Shown: one piece after another, positions 23,801 through 32,378 of the stretch
How positions within the stretch are numbered: the first letter of the stretch is position 1
Layout of the letters: every line of letters begins with the position of its first letter
DNA from: CAIWHR01 sp963734055
GTDB taxonomy: Bacteria; Pseudomonadota; Gammaproteobacteria; Burkholderiales; Casimicrobiaceae
NCBI GenBank assembly: GCA_963734055.1
Contig: CAVTFQ010000002.1
Span: forward strand, 620,001 to 684,000
Length of the DNA stretch: 64,000 nucleotides
Direction: 5' to 3'
Notes under the pieces: generated by a model
Seen by the model: the letters and a program-made list of their open reading frames with translations, nothing else
Told to the model about the DNA's origin: nothing
Database searches by the model: none
Translations under genes and position numbers: made by a program

Positions 23801-24478
23801 TCAGGCCGGCAGCGCGGCCAGGTGCGCGCGCACCGCGTGCAGATCGTCGAACACGAGCGGCACGAGCGCCGCGAGCGTGGCGGACGGCGCGACGGCGTCG
23901 GGGACGAGCAGCGGCGTCATGCCGGCCGCGATCGCACCGCGGATGCCCGGCTCCGAATCCTCGAGCACGATGCAGTCGGCCGCGGCGACGTCGAGCCGCT
24001 GCGCGGCGAGCACGAAGATGTCCGGGGCCGGCTTGCCGCGCGCCGGCTCGTCGCCGCCGACGAGCGCCTCGAACCGGTCCGCGAGCGCGGTTCGCGCGAG
24101 CTTCGCCCGTGCCCGCGACCGGCGGGTCGACGTCGCCACCGCCTTGCGCAGGCCGGTCCGGTCGAGCCAGGCGAGGAGCTCGACCAACCCCGGCTTGAGC
24201 GCAATTCCCTCGCGCGCGACGATCGCGTCGTACGCGACGTGCCACGCCTGCATCAGCCGGTCGACCGGATAGTCCGCGCCGTGATGCGCGAGGATCAGCG
24301 CGCGACAGTCCGGATAATTGCGGCCGACGAGCGACGCCGTCACCGTGTGGTCGAAGGCAACGCCGAGCACCCGAGCGGCATCGGTCCATGCGCGCGCGGC
24401 GAGGGGCTCGGTGTCGAGCATGAGCCCGTCCATGTCGAAGATCGCCGCGGCCGGCCGCCGCGGAGACGAGGCCGCCAT
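23801..24478 (-). CDS. HAD-superfamily hydrolase, beta-phosphoglucomutase/phosphatase type
   Basis: The 225-residue HAD protein has motif I FDMDGLMLDTEP (Asp15, Asp17), a helical cap domain (about 25-95) carrying LVGRNYPDC, motif II in AVATSTRRS, the catalytic Lys near GKPAPDIF and motif IV IVLEDSEPGI. The DMDG(L/V)xxDTEP form is typical of the beta-phosphoglucomutase-like and YcjU/YniC subgroup, so a sugar phosphate is a likely substrate. The ATG shares one base with the ruvC stop (TGATG), implying coupled translation. Confidence 0.85.
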   Translation of the reverse strand: MAASSPRRPAAAIFDMDGLMLDTEPLAARAWTDAARVLGVAFDHTVTASLVGRNYPDCRALILAHHGADYPVDRLMQAWHVAYDAIVAREGIALKPGLVELLAWLDRTGLRKAVATSTRRSRARAKLARTALADRFEALVGGDEPARGKPAPDIFVLAAQRLDVAAADCIVLEDSEPGIRGAIAAGMTPLLVPDAVAPSATLAALVPLVFDDLHAVRAHLAALPA

Positions 24479-25023
24479 CAGACGAGACGGCCGGCGCGGA
24501 CGCGATAGCCGGTCGTGCGCAGGCCGGCGAGTCCCTGCACCGCATGCGCATGCGCGATCGCGCAGGCGAGCGCGTCGGCCGCATCGGGCGACGGCGCGCC
24601 AGGCAGCGCGAGCAGCCGGCGGACCATGTCCTGCACTTGCTCCTTCGCCGCCTTGCCGTGGCCGACGACGGCCTGCTTCACCTGGAGCGCCGTGTATTCC
24701 GCGACTGGAAGCCGCGCCTGGACCGCAGCGGAGATCGCGGCGCCGCGCGCCTGACCGAGGAGCAGCGTCGAATGCGGGTTCACGTTCACGAAGACCTGCT
24801 CGACCGCGACCTCGGTCGGGCCGTGCTCGGCGATGACGGCGGCCAGGTCGCGCAGGATCACGCCCAGGCGTTGGGGCAGCGCGCCCTCGCCGGCCCGGAT
24901 GCACCCGCACGCGACCCACGCGAGCCGGCTGCCCGAGACGTCGATCACCCCGTATCCCGTGATCCGCAGCCCGGGGTCGATGCCCAGGATGCGGCGGGCG
25001 GACGGGGCTGCGGGACGGACCAC
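24478..25023 (-). CDS. ruvC: Holliday junction endonuclease RuvC
   Basis: The 181-residue resolvase has an RNase H fold. The acidic catalytic residues are visible in ILGIDPGLRITGYG (Asp16), VAVEQVFVNVNP (Glu) and the C-terminal SPDAADALACAIAH (two Asp). GTG 25023 is used because it lies 7 bases after the yebC stop and places GIDPG near the N-terminus as in the family. It cuts the four-way junctions held by RuvAB. The yebC-ruvC order is typical, but ruvA is displaced by a HAD gene and a repeat element. Confidence 0.95.
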   Translation of the reverse strand: MVRPAAPSARRILGIDPGLRITGYGVIDVSGSRLAWVACGCIRAGEGALPQRLGVILRDLAAVIAEHGPTEVAVEQVFVNVNPHSTLLLGQARGAAISAAVQARLPVAEYTALQVKQAVVGHGKAAKEQVQDMVRRLLALPGAPSPDAADALACAIAHAHAVQGLAGLRTTGYRVRAGRLV

Positions 25024-25030
25024 CGCGCGG

Positions 25031-25756
25031 CTACTCGACGATGACCGCGGTCGTGTAGACGTCCTGGACGTCGTCCAACGATTCGATCGCATCCAGGAGC
25101 TTCTGCATCCGCAGCGCGTCCTCGCCTGCCATCTCGACCTCGGTGGAAGGCTTCATCGTCACTTCGGCGAACGCGGGCGCGAACCCCTCCTTCACGAGGG
25201 CGTCCTTGACGGCAACGAAGTCGTGCGGGCCGGTGATGACCTCGAGGCTGCCGTCGTCGTTCGTGATCACATCGTCGGCGCCGGCCTCGAGCGCGGCCTC
25301 CATCAGCTTGTCCTCGTCGGTGCCGGGCGCGAACACGAGCTGGCCGCAGTGCTTGAATAGAAACGCGACCGAACCGTCGGTGCCGAGGTTGCCGCCGTAC
25401 TTCGAGAACGCATGCCGGATGTCGGCGACGGTGCGCGTGCGGTTGTCGGTCATGCAGTCGACCATCACCGCGGCACCGTTGATTCCATAGCCCTCGTAGC
25501 GGATCTCCTCGTAGTTCACGCCCTCGAGCGCGCCGGCGCCGCGCTTCGCGGCGCGCTCGATCGTGTCCTTCGGCATGTTCTGCGCGGTCGCCTTGTCGAT
25601 CGCGAGCCGCAGCCTGGGATTCATCGCGGGGTCGGCCCCGCCCATCTTCGCGGCGACGGTGACTTCGCGTATCAGGCGGGTGAAGATCTTGCCGCGCTTG
25701 GCATCGCTGGCCGCCTTCCGATGCTTGATGTTCGCCCACTTGCTGTGGCCCGCCAT
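25031..25756 (-). CDS. yebC: YebC/PmpR-family protein (TACO1-like)
   Basis: The 241-residue protein has the invariant start MAGHSKWANIKHRKAASDAKRGKIFTR split across its first 27 residues, the middle YEGYGINGAAVMVD and the C-terminal DDVQDVYTT segment. The family was described as transcriptional regulators and is now also linked to relief of ribosome stalling at proline-rich stretches. It is cytosolic. It lies directly upstream of ruvC, the standard neighbour, and begins the ruvC-HAD group on this strand. Confidence 0.95.
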   Translation of the reverse strand: MAGHSKWANIKHRKAASDAKRGKIFTRLIREVTVAAKMGGADPAMNPRLRLAIDKATAQNMPKDTIERAAKRGAGALEGVNYEEIRYEGYGINGAAVMVDCMTDNRTRTVADIRHAFSKYGGNLGTDGSVAFLFKHCGQLVFAPGTDEDKLMEAALEAGADDVITNDDGSLEVITGPHDFVAVKDALVKEGFAPAFAEVTMKPSTEVEMAGEDALRMQKLLDAIESLDDVQDVYTTAVIVE

Positions 25757-25831
25757 GATCGCTCCGCCCGCCGTGCCCTCCAGAACCGAAATTATACCGG
25801 GCCGTCGTGGTTGCCGTGGCGTGCGCAGGAG

Positions 25832-26461
25832 TCAGACGACGCCCTGCTGCTGCAGGAACTTCTGCAAGAGCGCGAGGCGCATGTCGCTGTCGTTGATCTC
25901 GAGCATGCCCTGCTTGATCGAAAGCGGCAGCGGCAGCACCTCGGCCAGGCGGTAGCCGACCCACGACGCGTCGTCGAAGGCGCGCGCTTCCGGAAATTGG
26001 TGCGGGCCGACGCGCGCGGCGACGAGCTCGAGGATCTTCGCGAGCGGCTCGAATCGCGTCGGGAGGGTGACCGCCGGCTCGGCGGGAATGCGCGCGGCCA
26101 GCGCCATGACGAGACCGTCGCGTTCGACCCGATGCGAGCGCACCTGGAAGCGCTCGCCGCCGACGACCCGGACATGCAGGATGCCGAGCTCCGGCATGTC
26201 CCACGACGTGATGGTCGCCTCCGTGCCCACTTTCGAGAACTCGGGCGGCGCGGCGGGCTCGCGCGCCACTTCGTCGCCGCGTGTGATCAGGCAGACCCCG
26301 AACGGCCGTCCGTCCTGGAGGCAGGCCTTCGCCATCGCGACGTAGCGCTGCTCGAAGATCCGCAGCGGCAGGAGTCCGCCCGGGTACAGCACCGTCTTGA
26401 GCGGAAACAGCGGCAGCTCGGTCTCGCCGCGCCCGGGCGCGCCCGCTCGGCGCGAGGCCAT
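25832..26461 (-). CDS. Stand-alone LON substrate-binding domain protein
   Basis: The 209-residue protein consists only of the LON N-terminal domain: ELPLFPLKTVLYPGGLLPLRIFEQRYVAM at the start, FGVCLI, and later VVGGERFQVRSHRVERDGL, followed by a helical tail ending KFLQQQGVV. There is no AAA+ or protease domain. Such proteins (LonN/YcaP-like) are common in proteobacteria with unknown function, perhaps as substrate adaptors. The ATG overlaps the ubiX stop by one base (TGATG). Confidence 0.85.
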   Translation of the reverse strand: MASRRAGAPGRGETELPLFPLKTVLYPGGLLPLRIFEQRYVAMAKACLQDGRPFGVCLITRGDEVAREPAAPPEFSKVGTEATITSWDMPELGILHVRVVGGERFQVRSHRVERDGLVMALAARIPAEPAVTLPTRFEPLAKILELVAARVGPHQFPEARAFDDASWVGYRLAEVLPLPLSIKQGMLEINDSDMRLALLQKFLQQQGVV

Positions 26462-27102
26462 CAGACGGACCGGCCGCCGGGAACGCCGGCGCCGCCGCGA
26501 CCGTCGCCCCAGCGCGGCCCCAGCCGATGCGCAACGCCCAGTTGATCGAGCACGCGCGCGACGACGAAATCGACAAGGTCGGCCACGGTCGCTGGCTGGT
26601 CGTAGAAGCCCGGCGCCGGGGGCACGATGGCCGCGCCGGCGCGTGCGAGCTTCAGCATGTTCTCGAGGTGGATCGCCGAGAGCGGCGTCTCGCGCGGAAC
26701 GAGCACGAGCGGCCGCCGCTCCTTCAGCATCACGTCGGCGGCACGCTCGATCAGGTTGTCGGCGAGGCCGCCGGCGATCGCGCCCAGCGTGCCCATCGTG
26801 CAGGGGCAGACCACCATCGCGTCGGCGCAGTTGGAGCCCGATGCCAAGGGCGCCATCCAGTCCTCGTGGCCGTAGACCGTGAGCGCGCCGTCGCGCGCGC
26901 CGAGGCGATCGGAGAGCCCTCGCGCAGCCTCGCGCGGCTGTGGCGGAAGCACGACGCCGCACTCCTGCTTCGCGACGATCTGTGCGGCCGGGGAGTAGAC
27001 GAGCCACACGCGGCAGTCGGCCGCGAGCAGCGCTTCGAGCAGCCGCATTCCATACGGCATCCCGGAGGCGCCGGTGAAGGCGAGCGTGATCGTCCGCGGC
27101 AT
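26461..27102 (-). CDS. ubiX: Flavin prenyltransferase UbiX
   Basis: The 213-residue flavoprotein makes prenyl-FMN, the cofactor for the UbiD decarboxylase in ubiquinone synthesis. Motifs: TLAFTGASGMPYGMRLLEAL at the N-terminus, the phosphate-binding SGSNCADAMVVCPCTMGTLGAIA, AIHLENMLKLA and GFYDQPATVADLVDFV. The C-terminal 20 residues are Gly-rich and variable. It forms a tight run with rapZ upstream (3-base gap) and the LON-domain gene downstream. With the ubiH-like gene at 2315 it shows a ubiquinone pathway. Confidence 0.94.
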   Translation of the reverse strand: MPRTITLAFTGASGMPYGMRLLEALLAADCRVWLVYSPAAQIVAKQECGVVLPPQPREAARGLSDRLGARDGALTVYGHEDWMAPLASGSNCADAMVVCPCTMGTLGAIAGGLADNLIERAADVMLKERRPLVLVPRETPLSAIHLENMLKLARAGAAIVPPAPGFYDQPATVADLVDFVVARVLDQLGVAHRLGPRWGDGRGGAGVPGGRSV

Positions 27103-27105
27103 CGG

Positions 27106-27942
27106 TCAGGGGAGCTCGCGGTGCCGGGTGAGCACCTGATAGCGCGGCGAGAACGCACGCGCGAGCCGCTCGGCGAAGTAGACCGAGCGATGCCGTCCGC
27201 CCGTGCAACCGATCGCGACCGTGAGGTAGTTCCGGTTGTCGCGCGCATAGTCGGGCAGCCAGCTGCCGACGAAGTGATAGATGTCGTTGTACATGCGCTC
27301 GACCTCGGGCACGCGCTCGAGGAACGCGATGACCTCCGGGTCGCGGCCGGTCAGCGCCTGCAGCGCGGGCTCGTAGTGCGGGTTCGGCAGGCAGCGCACG
27401 TCGAACACGAGGTCGGCGTCGAGCGGAATGCCGTGCTTGTAGCCGAACGACTCGAAGAGCAGCGTGAGGCGCGACGCGTCGACGCTGATGAAATCCTTGA
27501 TCCACGCGCGGAGCGCCGCAGCCGGGAGCTCGGTCGTGTCGAACGCGAAGCCGAGCGGGCGGACGTCCTCGAGCAGGACGCGCTCGTGTTCGATCGCCTC
27601 GGTCAGCGTGCGATCGTCGCTCGAGAACGGATGCCGTCGGCGCGTCTCCGAGAAGCGCTTGACGAGCTCGGGCGTCGTCGCGTCGAGGTAGAGGAACCGC
27701 ACCTTCCAGCCTGCCGCCTTGAGCTTCGCGATCGTCTCCGGGAGGCCGCCGAGCCCGGGGCCGGTCTTGACGTCGAGCGCGATCGCAACACGGTCGCGGT
27801 TCGCCTGCGCGAGATGGCCGGCCATCGCGGCGACCAGCGGCAGCGGCAGGTTGTTGACGGTGTAGTAGCCGGAATCCTCGAGCGCGCCGAGCGCGACGTT
27901 CTTGCCGGAACCCGAAAGGCCGCCGATCAAGAGAAGATCCAT
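27106..27942 (-). CDS. rapZ: RNase adapter RapZ (YvcJ family)
   Basis: The 278-residue P-loop protein has Walker A GGLSGSGKN at 7-15 and the C-terminal signature AIGCTGGRHRSVYFAERLA near 250. It also has the DVRCLPNPHYEPALQALTGRD segment. In enterobacteria it directs RNase E to GlmZ and so controls amino-sugar synthesis. ATG 27942 is the family start, but the bases before it (AACCTCCC) contain no Shine-Dalgarno. It follows hprK in the usual rpoN-hpf-ptsN-hprK-rapZ order, separated by 232 bases holding a dispersed repeat. Confidence 0.95.
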   Translation of the reverse strand: MDLLLIGGLSGSGKNVALGALEDSGYYTVNNLPLPLVAAMAGHLAQANRDRVAIALDVKTGPGLGGLPETIAKLKAAGWKVRFLYLDATTPELVKRFSETRRRHPFSSDDRTLTEAIEHERVLLEDVRPLGFAFDTTELPAAALRAWIKDFISVDASRLTLLFESFGYKHGIPLDADLVFDVRCLPNPHYEPALQALTGRDPEVIAFLERVPEVERMYNDIYHFVGSWLPDYARDNRNYLTVAIGCTGGRHRSVYFAERLARAFSPRYQVLTRHRELP

Positions 27943-28035
27943 GGGAGGTTCGGTTTGTCGCCTCGAATGAGCGGCCACGGCCTGGTTGTGAAAATTCAAG
28001 ACGTTGTTTCTACGATGAATGAATCCCGTGCAGTC

Positions 28036-28116
28036 GTCATTCCGGGAATCCAGTGACTTCGGGCTTCGAGCGCGACTACAACAACGTCACCGGGTCCCCG
28101 CGTTGGCGGGGACGAC
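28036..28116. repeat. Dispersed REP-type inverted repeat between rapZ and hprK
   Basis: The left part GTCATTCCGGGAATCCAGTGAC (28036-28057) and right part beginning GTCACCGGGTCCCC (28086-28116, ending GGGGACGAC) are the two halves of the very common GTCATTCC...GGAATCC / GGGTCCCCGC...GCGGGGACGAC repeat. The right half contains a perfect 7-bp hairpin TCCCCGC-GTTG-GCGGGGA at 28095-28112. The remaining bases of the 27943-28174 gap show nothing else. Confidence 0.7.
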
Positions 28117-28174
28117 GGAGAGTGCATGCGGCCGGCGCATTCGTGGTGGATGCGACGCGCCTGGCGACTGACAT

Positions 28175-29137
28175 CTAGTCCCCTTCGTCCATCAGCTTCT
28201 GCTGCCGTTCGATGAACTCCTTCGTGCTATCGATGCCCCGCTGGTTCAGAACGAAGTTTCGCACCGCCGCCTCCACCAGCACCGCGAGGTTGCGGCCGGC
28301 CGCCACCGGAATCGTGACTTTGCGCACCGGGACGTCGAGGATCTCCTGGTAGGTCGCGTTGACCTGCAGCCGGTCGAGTTCGGAAAACGCCTCGTGACTG
28401 TGATCCTCGAGGTGCACCATGAGCTTGAGCAGCTTCCGCGGGCGCACTGCGGTCTCGCCGAATATCGTGCGGATGTTGAGGATCCCGATCCCGCGCACCT
28501 CGAGGAAGTCGCGCAGCACGCCCGGGCAGCGGCCCTCGAGCGTGTCCGGCGAGATCCGGTAGATCTCGACGATGTCATCGGCGACGAGGCCGTTGCCGCG
28601 CGAGATGAGCTCGAGCGCGAGCTCGCTCTTGCCGATCGCCGACGCGCCGGTGATGAGCACGCCCATCTCGAGCACGTCAAGGAAGACGCCGTGGAGCGTC
28701 GTCGATTCCGCGAGGACCCGCGAGAGGTAGAGCCGGACCACCTCGACCACGTGCGGGGACGGCTGCGCCGACGAGAACAGGGCGATGTGCTGCGACTCGC
28801 ACTTCGCGCTCAACTCCGGGAGCACTTCCTCCCGGTTGGCGACAACGATCGCCACGAGCTCGGTCGCGAACAGACGCTCGATCGTCTCGGTGCGCGCGGC
28901 CCCGGACAGTCCTCGCAGCCACGCCATCTCCGCGGCGCCCAGGATCTGGATCCGGAACGGGTGGATGAAATTCATGTGGCCGACCTGCCCGATCGTCGGC
29001 TTGAGCGCCGCATCCCCGGTCAGCACACGGCTCCCCCCGTGCCTCCCGGCCAGCCACGCGAGCCCAAGGCGTCCCTCGTTGTCGGCGAAGAACCGCTCGA
29101 TGCTGACCTGCCGCACCATGCCCGCCGGGCCGGTCAT
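28175..29137 (-). CDS. hprK: HPr kinase/phosphorylase
   Basis: The 320-residue bifunctional serine kinase/phosphorylase of HPr has an N-terminal regulatory domain (1-130) and a catalytic domain with His149 (TLHGVFLDV), Walker A GASAIGKS at 164-171 and the signature ELISRGNGLVADDIVEI. The C-terminal VRGIGILNIRTIFGE and VEAAVRNFVLNQRG are also canonical. In proteobacteria it acts with the nitrogen PTS rather than sugar uptake control. It starts 3 bases after the ptsN stop. Confidence 0.95.
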   Translation of the reverse strand: MTGPAGMVRQVSIERFFADNEGRLGLAWLAGRHGGSRVLTGDAALKPTIGQVGHMNFIHPFRIQILGAAEMAWLRGLSGAARTETIERLFATELVAIVVANREEVLPELSAKCESQHIALFSSAQPSPHVVEVVRLYLSRVLAESTTLHGVFLDVLEMGVLITGASAIGKSELALELISRGNGLVADDIVEIYRISPDTLEGRCPGVLRDFLEVRGIGILNIRTIFGETAVRPRKLLKLMVHLEDHSHEAFSELDRLQVNATYQEILDVPVRKVTIPVAAGRNLAVLVEAAVRNFVLNQRGIDSTKEFIERQQKLMDEGD

Positions 29138-29140
29138 CGC

Positions 29141-29596
29141 TCAGGCCTTCCAGGTCCGGAACACGTCGTGCAGCGCAGTCGCGTCGGGCGCCGCCGCGAG
29201 AGCCTCGCGGAACTTCTTCTCGGAAAACATCTGCGCGAGCTCGGAGAGAAGCTGCAGGTGCTGTTCGGTCGCGTGCTCCGGGACGAGGAGCACGAAGACG
29301 TTGCCGACGGGGCGGCCGTCGGGCGCATCGAAGGCGATCGGCGTCTTGAGCCGCGCGAAGGCGGCGCGCGCCTCGACGAGACCCCTGATCCGGCCGTGCG
29401 GGATCGCTATCCCTTGGCCGAGTCCCGTGGAACCGAGCTTCTCGCGCGCCTGCAGGCTGCCGACGACCTGCGCGCCGTCGAGGCCGTTGCCGGCTGCGAA
29501 CAGGCGGCCGAACGCGGCGAACAGATCGCCCTTCGATCGTGCGTCGAGGTCGGCCAGCACGTTCGCCGCAGGCAGGAGATCTGCGATCGGGTTCAT
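29141..29596 (-). CDS. ptsN: Nitrogen-PTS EIIA component PtsN
   Basis: The 151-residue EIIA-Ntr protein has the phosphorylatable His67 in QGIAIPHGRI and the QHLQLLSELAQMFSEKKFREAL helix near the end. It receives phosphate from NPr/HPr and regulates potassium transport and other systems by binding. ATG 29596 (MNPIADLLP) matches the family start; another ATG lies 12 bases upstream. hpf and rpoN lie upstream on the same strand. Confidence 0.93.
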   Translation of the reverse strand: MNPIADLLPAANVLADLDARSKGDLFAAFGRLFAAGNGLDGAQVVGSLQAREKLGSTGLGQGIAIPHGRIRGLVEARAAFARLKTPIAFDAPDGRPVGNVFVLLVPEHATEQHLQLLSELAQMFSEKKFREALAAAPDATALHDVFRTWKA

Positions 29597-29698
29597 CGGG
29601 CGGAGCACGGCGTCGCCCGCGCCGGAGGGCGCGGGCAGTCGGGCGGACCGAGGGCGGGCGGGTCCGCCTGCGCGATCATACGCCGCGCGGCCGGCCGA

Positions 29699-30079
29699 CT
29701 AGCCGTTGGCCGCCGGGCCGGCCGCGCCGGCCGAGGGCACGCTCGAGGCTTCGTCGGTCGCGACGTCGCGCTTGATCGCGCTGCCCTCACGGACATGCTC
29801 GGCCTGCTTTTCCTTGTGCTTCACGACCTGACGGTCGAGCTTGTCGATCAGGACGTCGATCGCCGCGTACATGTCCGCCTCGATGGCCTCGACGTGGATG
29901 TCCTTGCCGCGCGTGTGCAGATTCACCTCGACCTTGTGCTGCAACTTGTCCACCGCGAGCACCACGTTCACGTCGATCACGTGATCGAAGTGGCGCGTGA
30001 CCCGGTCGAGCTTCGCGACGACGTAGTCGCGCAGTGCGGGCGTGATGTCGAGGTGGTGGCCGGTGAGATTGAGATTCAT
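29699..30079 (-). CDS. hpf: Ribosome hibernation promoting factor
   Basis: The 126-residue HPF/YfiA-family protein has a beta-alpha-beta-beta-beta-alpha core (MNLNLTGHHLDITPALRDYV...DMYAAIDVLIDKLDRQVVKHK, about 1-98) and a tail of about 28 residues rich in Ala/Ser/Gly. The tail makes it longer than E. coli Hpf but far shorter than long HPF, and it lacks the dimerisation domain. It should bind the 30S subunit and promote inactive 100S ribosomes together with RMF-like factors. It lies between rpoN and ptsN, the standard order. Confidence 0.92.
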   Translation of the reverse strand: MNLNLTGHHLDITPALRDYVVAKLDRVTRHFDHVIDVNVVLAVDKLQHKVEVNLHTRGKDIHVEAIEADMYAAIDVLIDKLDRQVVKHKEKQAEHVREGSAIKRDVATDEASSVPSAGAAGPAANG

Positions 30080-30122
30080 CCTGCTCTCCCGAGGTGGCGG
30101 GGTATTCGCGGCGAGGCCCGGC

Positions 30123-31601
30123 TCAGGGCGACCGCCGCAGGTTGACGGGAGGAATCGACAGCGCCTCCCGGTACTTCGCGATCGTGCGCCGCGCGACGAG
30201 AATGCCCTGATCGCCCAGGAGGTCGGCGATCCGGCTGTCGGTCAGCGGGGCCCTCGGGTCTTCCGCGCCGATCAGCTGCTTGATCAGCGCGCGGATCGCG
30301 GTGGCGGACGCGGCGCCGCCCGTGTCCGTCGCGACGTGGCTCCCGAAGAAGTACTTGAGCTCGTAGGTCCCGCGCGGAGTCAGCATGAACTTCTGCGTCG
30401 TCACGCGCGAGATCGTGGATTCGTGGAGGTCGAGCATGTCGGCGATCTCGCGCAGCACCATCGGCCGCATCGCGACCTCTCCGTGCTCGAAGAAACGCCG
30501 CTGCCGCTCGACGATGGCCTGCGCGACGCGCAGGATCGTCTCGAAGCGCTGCTGGACGTTGCGAATCAGCCACTTCGCTTCCTGCAGCTGCGCGGCGAGC
30601 TGCTGGTTCGACGTGTCGCGGTTGCGCGTCAGGATGTCTGCATAGATGCGGTTCAGGCGCAGTTTCGGCATTGCCGCCTCGTTGAGCGAGGCAGTCCACT
30701 TGCCGCGTACCTTACGTACGACCACGTCCGGGATCACGTAGTTCGCCTCCGACTTGGCGAATGAGGCGCCGGGGCGCGGATTCAGGCTCGTGATGAGCGC
30801 GCGCACCGCCCGAACGCCCGCGTCGTCGACGTGGAGCAACCGCTTGAGCTTCGTGAAGTCGCGCGCGGCGAGCAGCGGCAGATGCTCGGCGACGACCTTG
30901 AGCGCCTCGGCACGGAACGGCGTCGTCGCCGGCAGCGACTTCAGCTGCAGCGTGAGGCACTCGGAGGGGTCGCGCGCGCCGATCCCGGCGGGCTCGAAGC
31001 TCTGCACGTAGCGCAGCGCGATGGAGAGCTCGTCGGGGTCGAGTTCGAGCTCCTCGGGAAACAGCTCGGCGATCTCCTCGAGCGACGTGTGCAGGTAGCC
31101 GTCGTCGTCGACCGCGTCGATCAGCGCCGCGACGATCTGCCGGTCGCGCAGGCAGAGGCTGAGCTCGGCCAGCTGGCGCAGCAGGTGGTCGCGCAGCGAG
31201 CTCGCGGCGACCTGCTGCGGAAAGAAGCCGTCGTCGTCGTCCGACCCGCTGCTGCTGCCCCAGTCCGAATCGCGGGAGGAATAGTCCTCGAAGTCGGCGC
31301 GATCGACGCCGTCCCCGGTGTCGCCTTCGTCGCCCGTCGCCGTGCGCTCGGACGCCGCGCGCGGCTCGTCGTGCTCGACGCGCGGCTCCGTTCCCGGCGT
31401 GGCGGTGCTCGCGTGCATCGGCCCGGACGCCTGCGTCTCGTCGTCGGTCTCGGCCTTCTCGAGCAGCGGATTCTCCTGCAGCATCCGCTCGACCTCGGCG
31501 TTGAGCTCGACCGTCGAAAGCTGCAGCAGGCGGATCGACTGCTGCAGCTGCGGCGTCAGCGTGAGGTGCTGCGAGAGCTTGAGCTGGAGGGTTTGCTTCA
31601 T
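30123..31601 (-). CDS. rpoN: RNA polymerase sigma-54 factor RpoN
   Basis: The 492-residue protein starts with the Gln/Leu-rich activator-responsive region I (MKQTLQLKLSQHLTLTPQLQQ). An acidic low-complexity linker follows (about 45-125, region II), then the core-binding domain, the helix-turn-helix and the C-terminal RpoN box ARRTIAKYRE that contacts the -24 element. It directs transcription dependent on ATPase activators. The neighbours hpf, ptsN and hprK are the classic rpoN cluster. lptB precedes it by 18 bases. Confidence 0.96.
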   Translation of the reverse strand: MKQTLQLKLSQHLTLTPQLQQSIRLLQLSTVELNAEVERMLQENPLLEKAETDDETQASGPMHASTATPGTEPRVEHDEPRAASERTATGDEGDTGDGVDRADFEDYSSRDSDWGSSSGSDDDDGFFPQQVAASSLRDHLLRQLAELSLCLRDRQIVAALIDAVDDDGYLHTSLEEIAELFPEELELDPDELSIALRYVQSFEPAGIGARDPSECLTLQLKSLPATTPFRAEALKVVAEHLPLLAARDFTKLKRLLHVDDAGVRAVRALITSLNPRPGASFAKSEANYVIPDVVVRKVRGKWTASLNEAAMPKLRLNRIYADILTRNRDTSNQQLAAQLQEAKWLIRNVQQRFETILRVAQAIVERQRRFFEHGEVAMRPMVLREIADMLDLHESTISRVTTQKFMLTPRGTYELKYFFGSHVATDTGGAASATAIRALIKQLIGAEDPRAPLTDSRIADLLGDQGILVARRTIAKYREALSIPPVNLRRSP

Positions 31602-31619
31602 GCGTGGCGAGCGCGTTGC

Positions 31620-32378
31620 TCAGAGCCGGAAGTGCTCTCCGAGATAGACCTTGCGCACGGCCTCATTATAGACAATCTCGCCGGGCGCTCCCGAGGCCAG
31701 CACGCGGCCCTCGTTGATAATATACGCCCGGTCGCAGATGCCGAGCGTCTCGCGCACGTTATGGTCGGTGATGAGCACGCCGATGCCGCGGGCTTTCAGG
31801 AACCCGATGATCTTCTGGATGTCGAGCACCGCGATCGGGTCGACGCCGGCGAACGGCTCGTCGAGCAGGATGAAGCGCGGGCGCGTCGCCAGCGCGCGCG
31901 CGATCTCGACCCGGCGGCGCTCCCCGCCCGACAGCGACAGCGCCGGCGCCTCGGCGAGGTGCGAAATCGACAGGTCCTCGAGCAGCGCGTCGAGCCGGTT
32001 CGAAAGCGCATCGGGATCGAGGTCCTGCAGCTCGAGGATCGCGCGCACGTTCTGCGCGACGGTGAGCTTGCGGAAGATCGACGCTTCCTGCGGCAGATAG
32101 GAGAGCCCGAGCCGCGCGCGCGTGTGGATCGGCAGGCGCGACAGCTCGCGACCGTCGAGCTCGATGCGGCCGCCGTCGGCGGCGACGAGCCCCACGATCA
32201 TGTAGAAGCACGTGGTCTTGCCGGCGCCGTTCGGACCGAGCAGCCCGACGACCTCGCCGCTACCGACATCGAGTGACACATCGTGGACTACAGTTCGAGC
32301 CTTGTAGCGCTTCTCGAGCTGTGCTACGGCGAGCCTGCTGCCCGGCCGCCGCTCCGCCGCAACCGCGTCGACGATCAT
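31620..32378 (-). CDS. lptB: LPS export ABC ATPase LptB
   Basis: The 252-residue ABC ATPase has Walker A LLGPNGAGKTT near 45-55, Q-loop YLPQEASIFRKL, signature LSLSGGERRRVEIARAL, Walker B FILLDEPFAGVDP and the H-loop VLITDHNVRETL. The PQEASIFRKLTV stretch and length are diagnostic of LptB. It powers extraction of LPS from the inner membrane with LptFG, which are not in this window. The ATG overlaps the lptA stop (ATGA). Confidence 0.96.
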   Translation of the reverse strand: MIVDAVAAERRPGSRLAVAQLEKRYKARTVVHDVSLDVGSGEVVGLLGPNGAGKTTCFYMIVGLVAADGGRIELDGRELSRLPIHTRARLGLSYLPQEASIFRKLTVAQNVRAILELQDLDPDALSNRLDALLEDLSISHLAEAPALSLSGGERRRVEIARALATRPRFILLDEPFAGVDPIAVLDIQKIIGFLKARGIGVLITDHNVRETLGICDRAYIINEGRVLASGAPGEIVYNEAVRKVYLGEHFRL

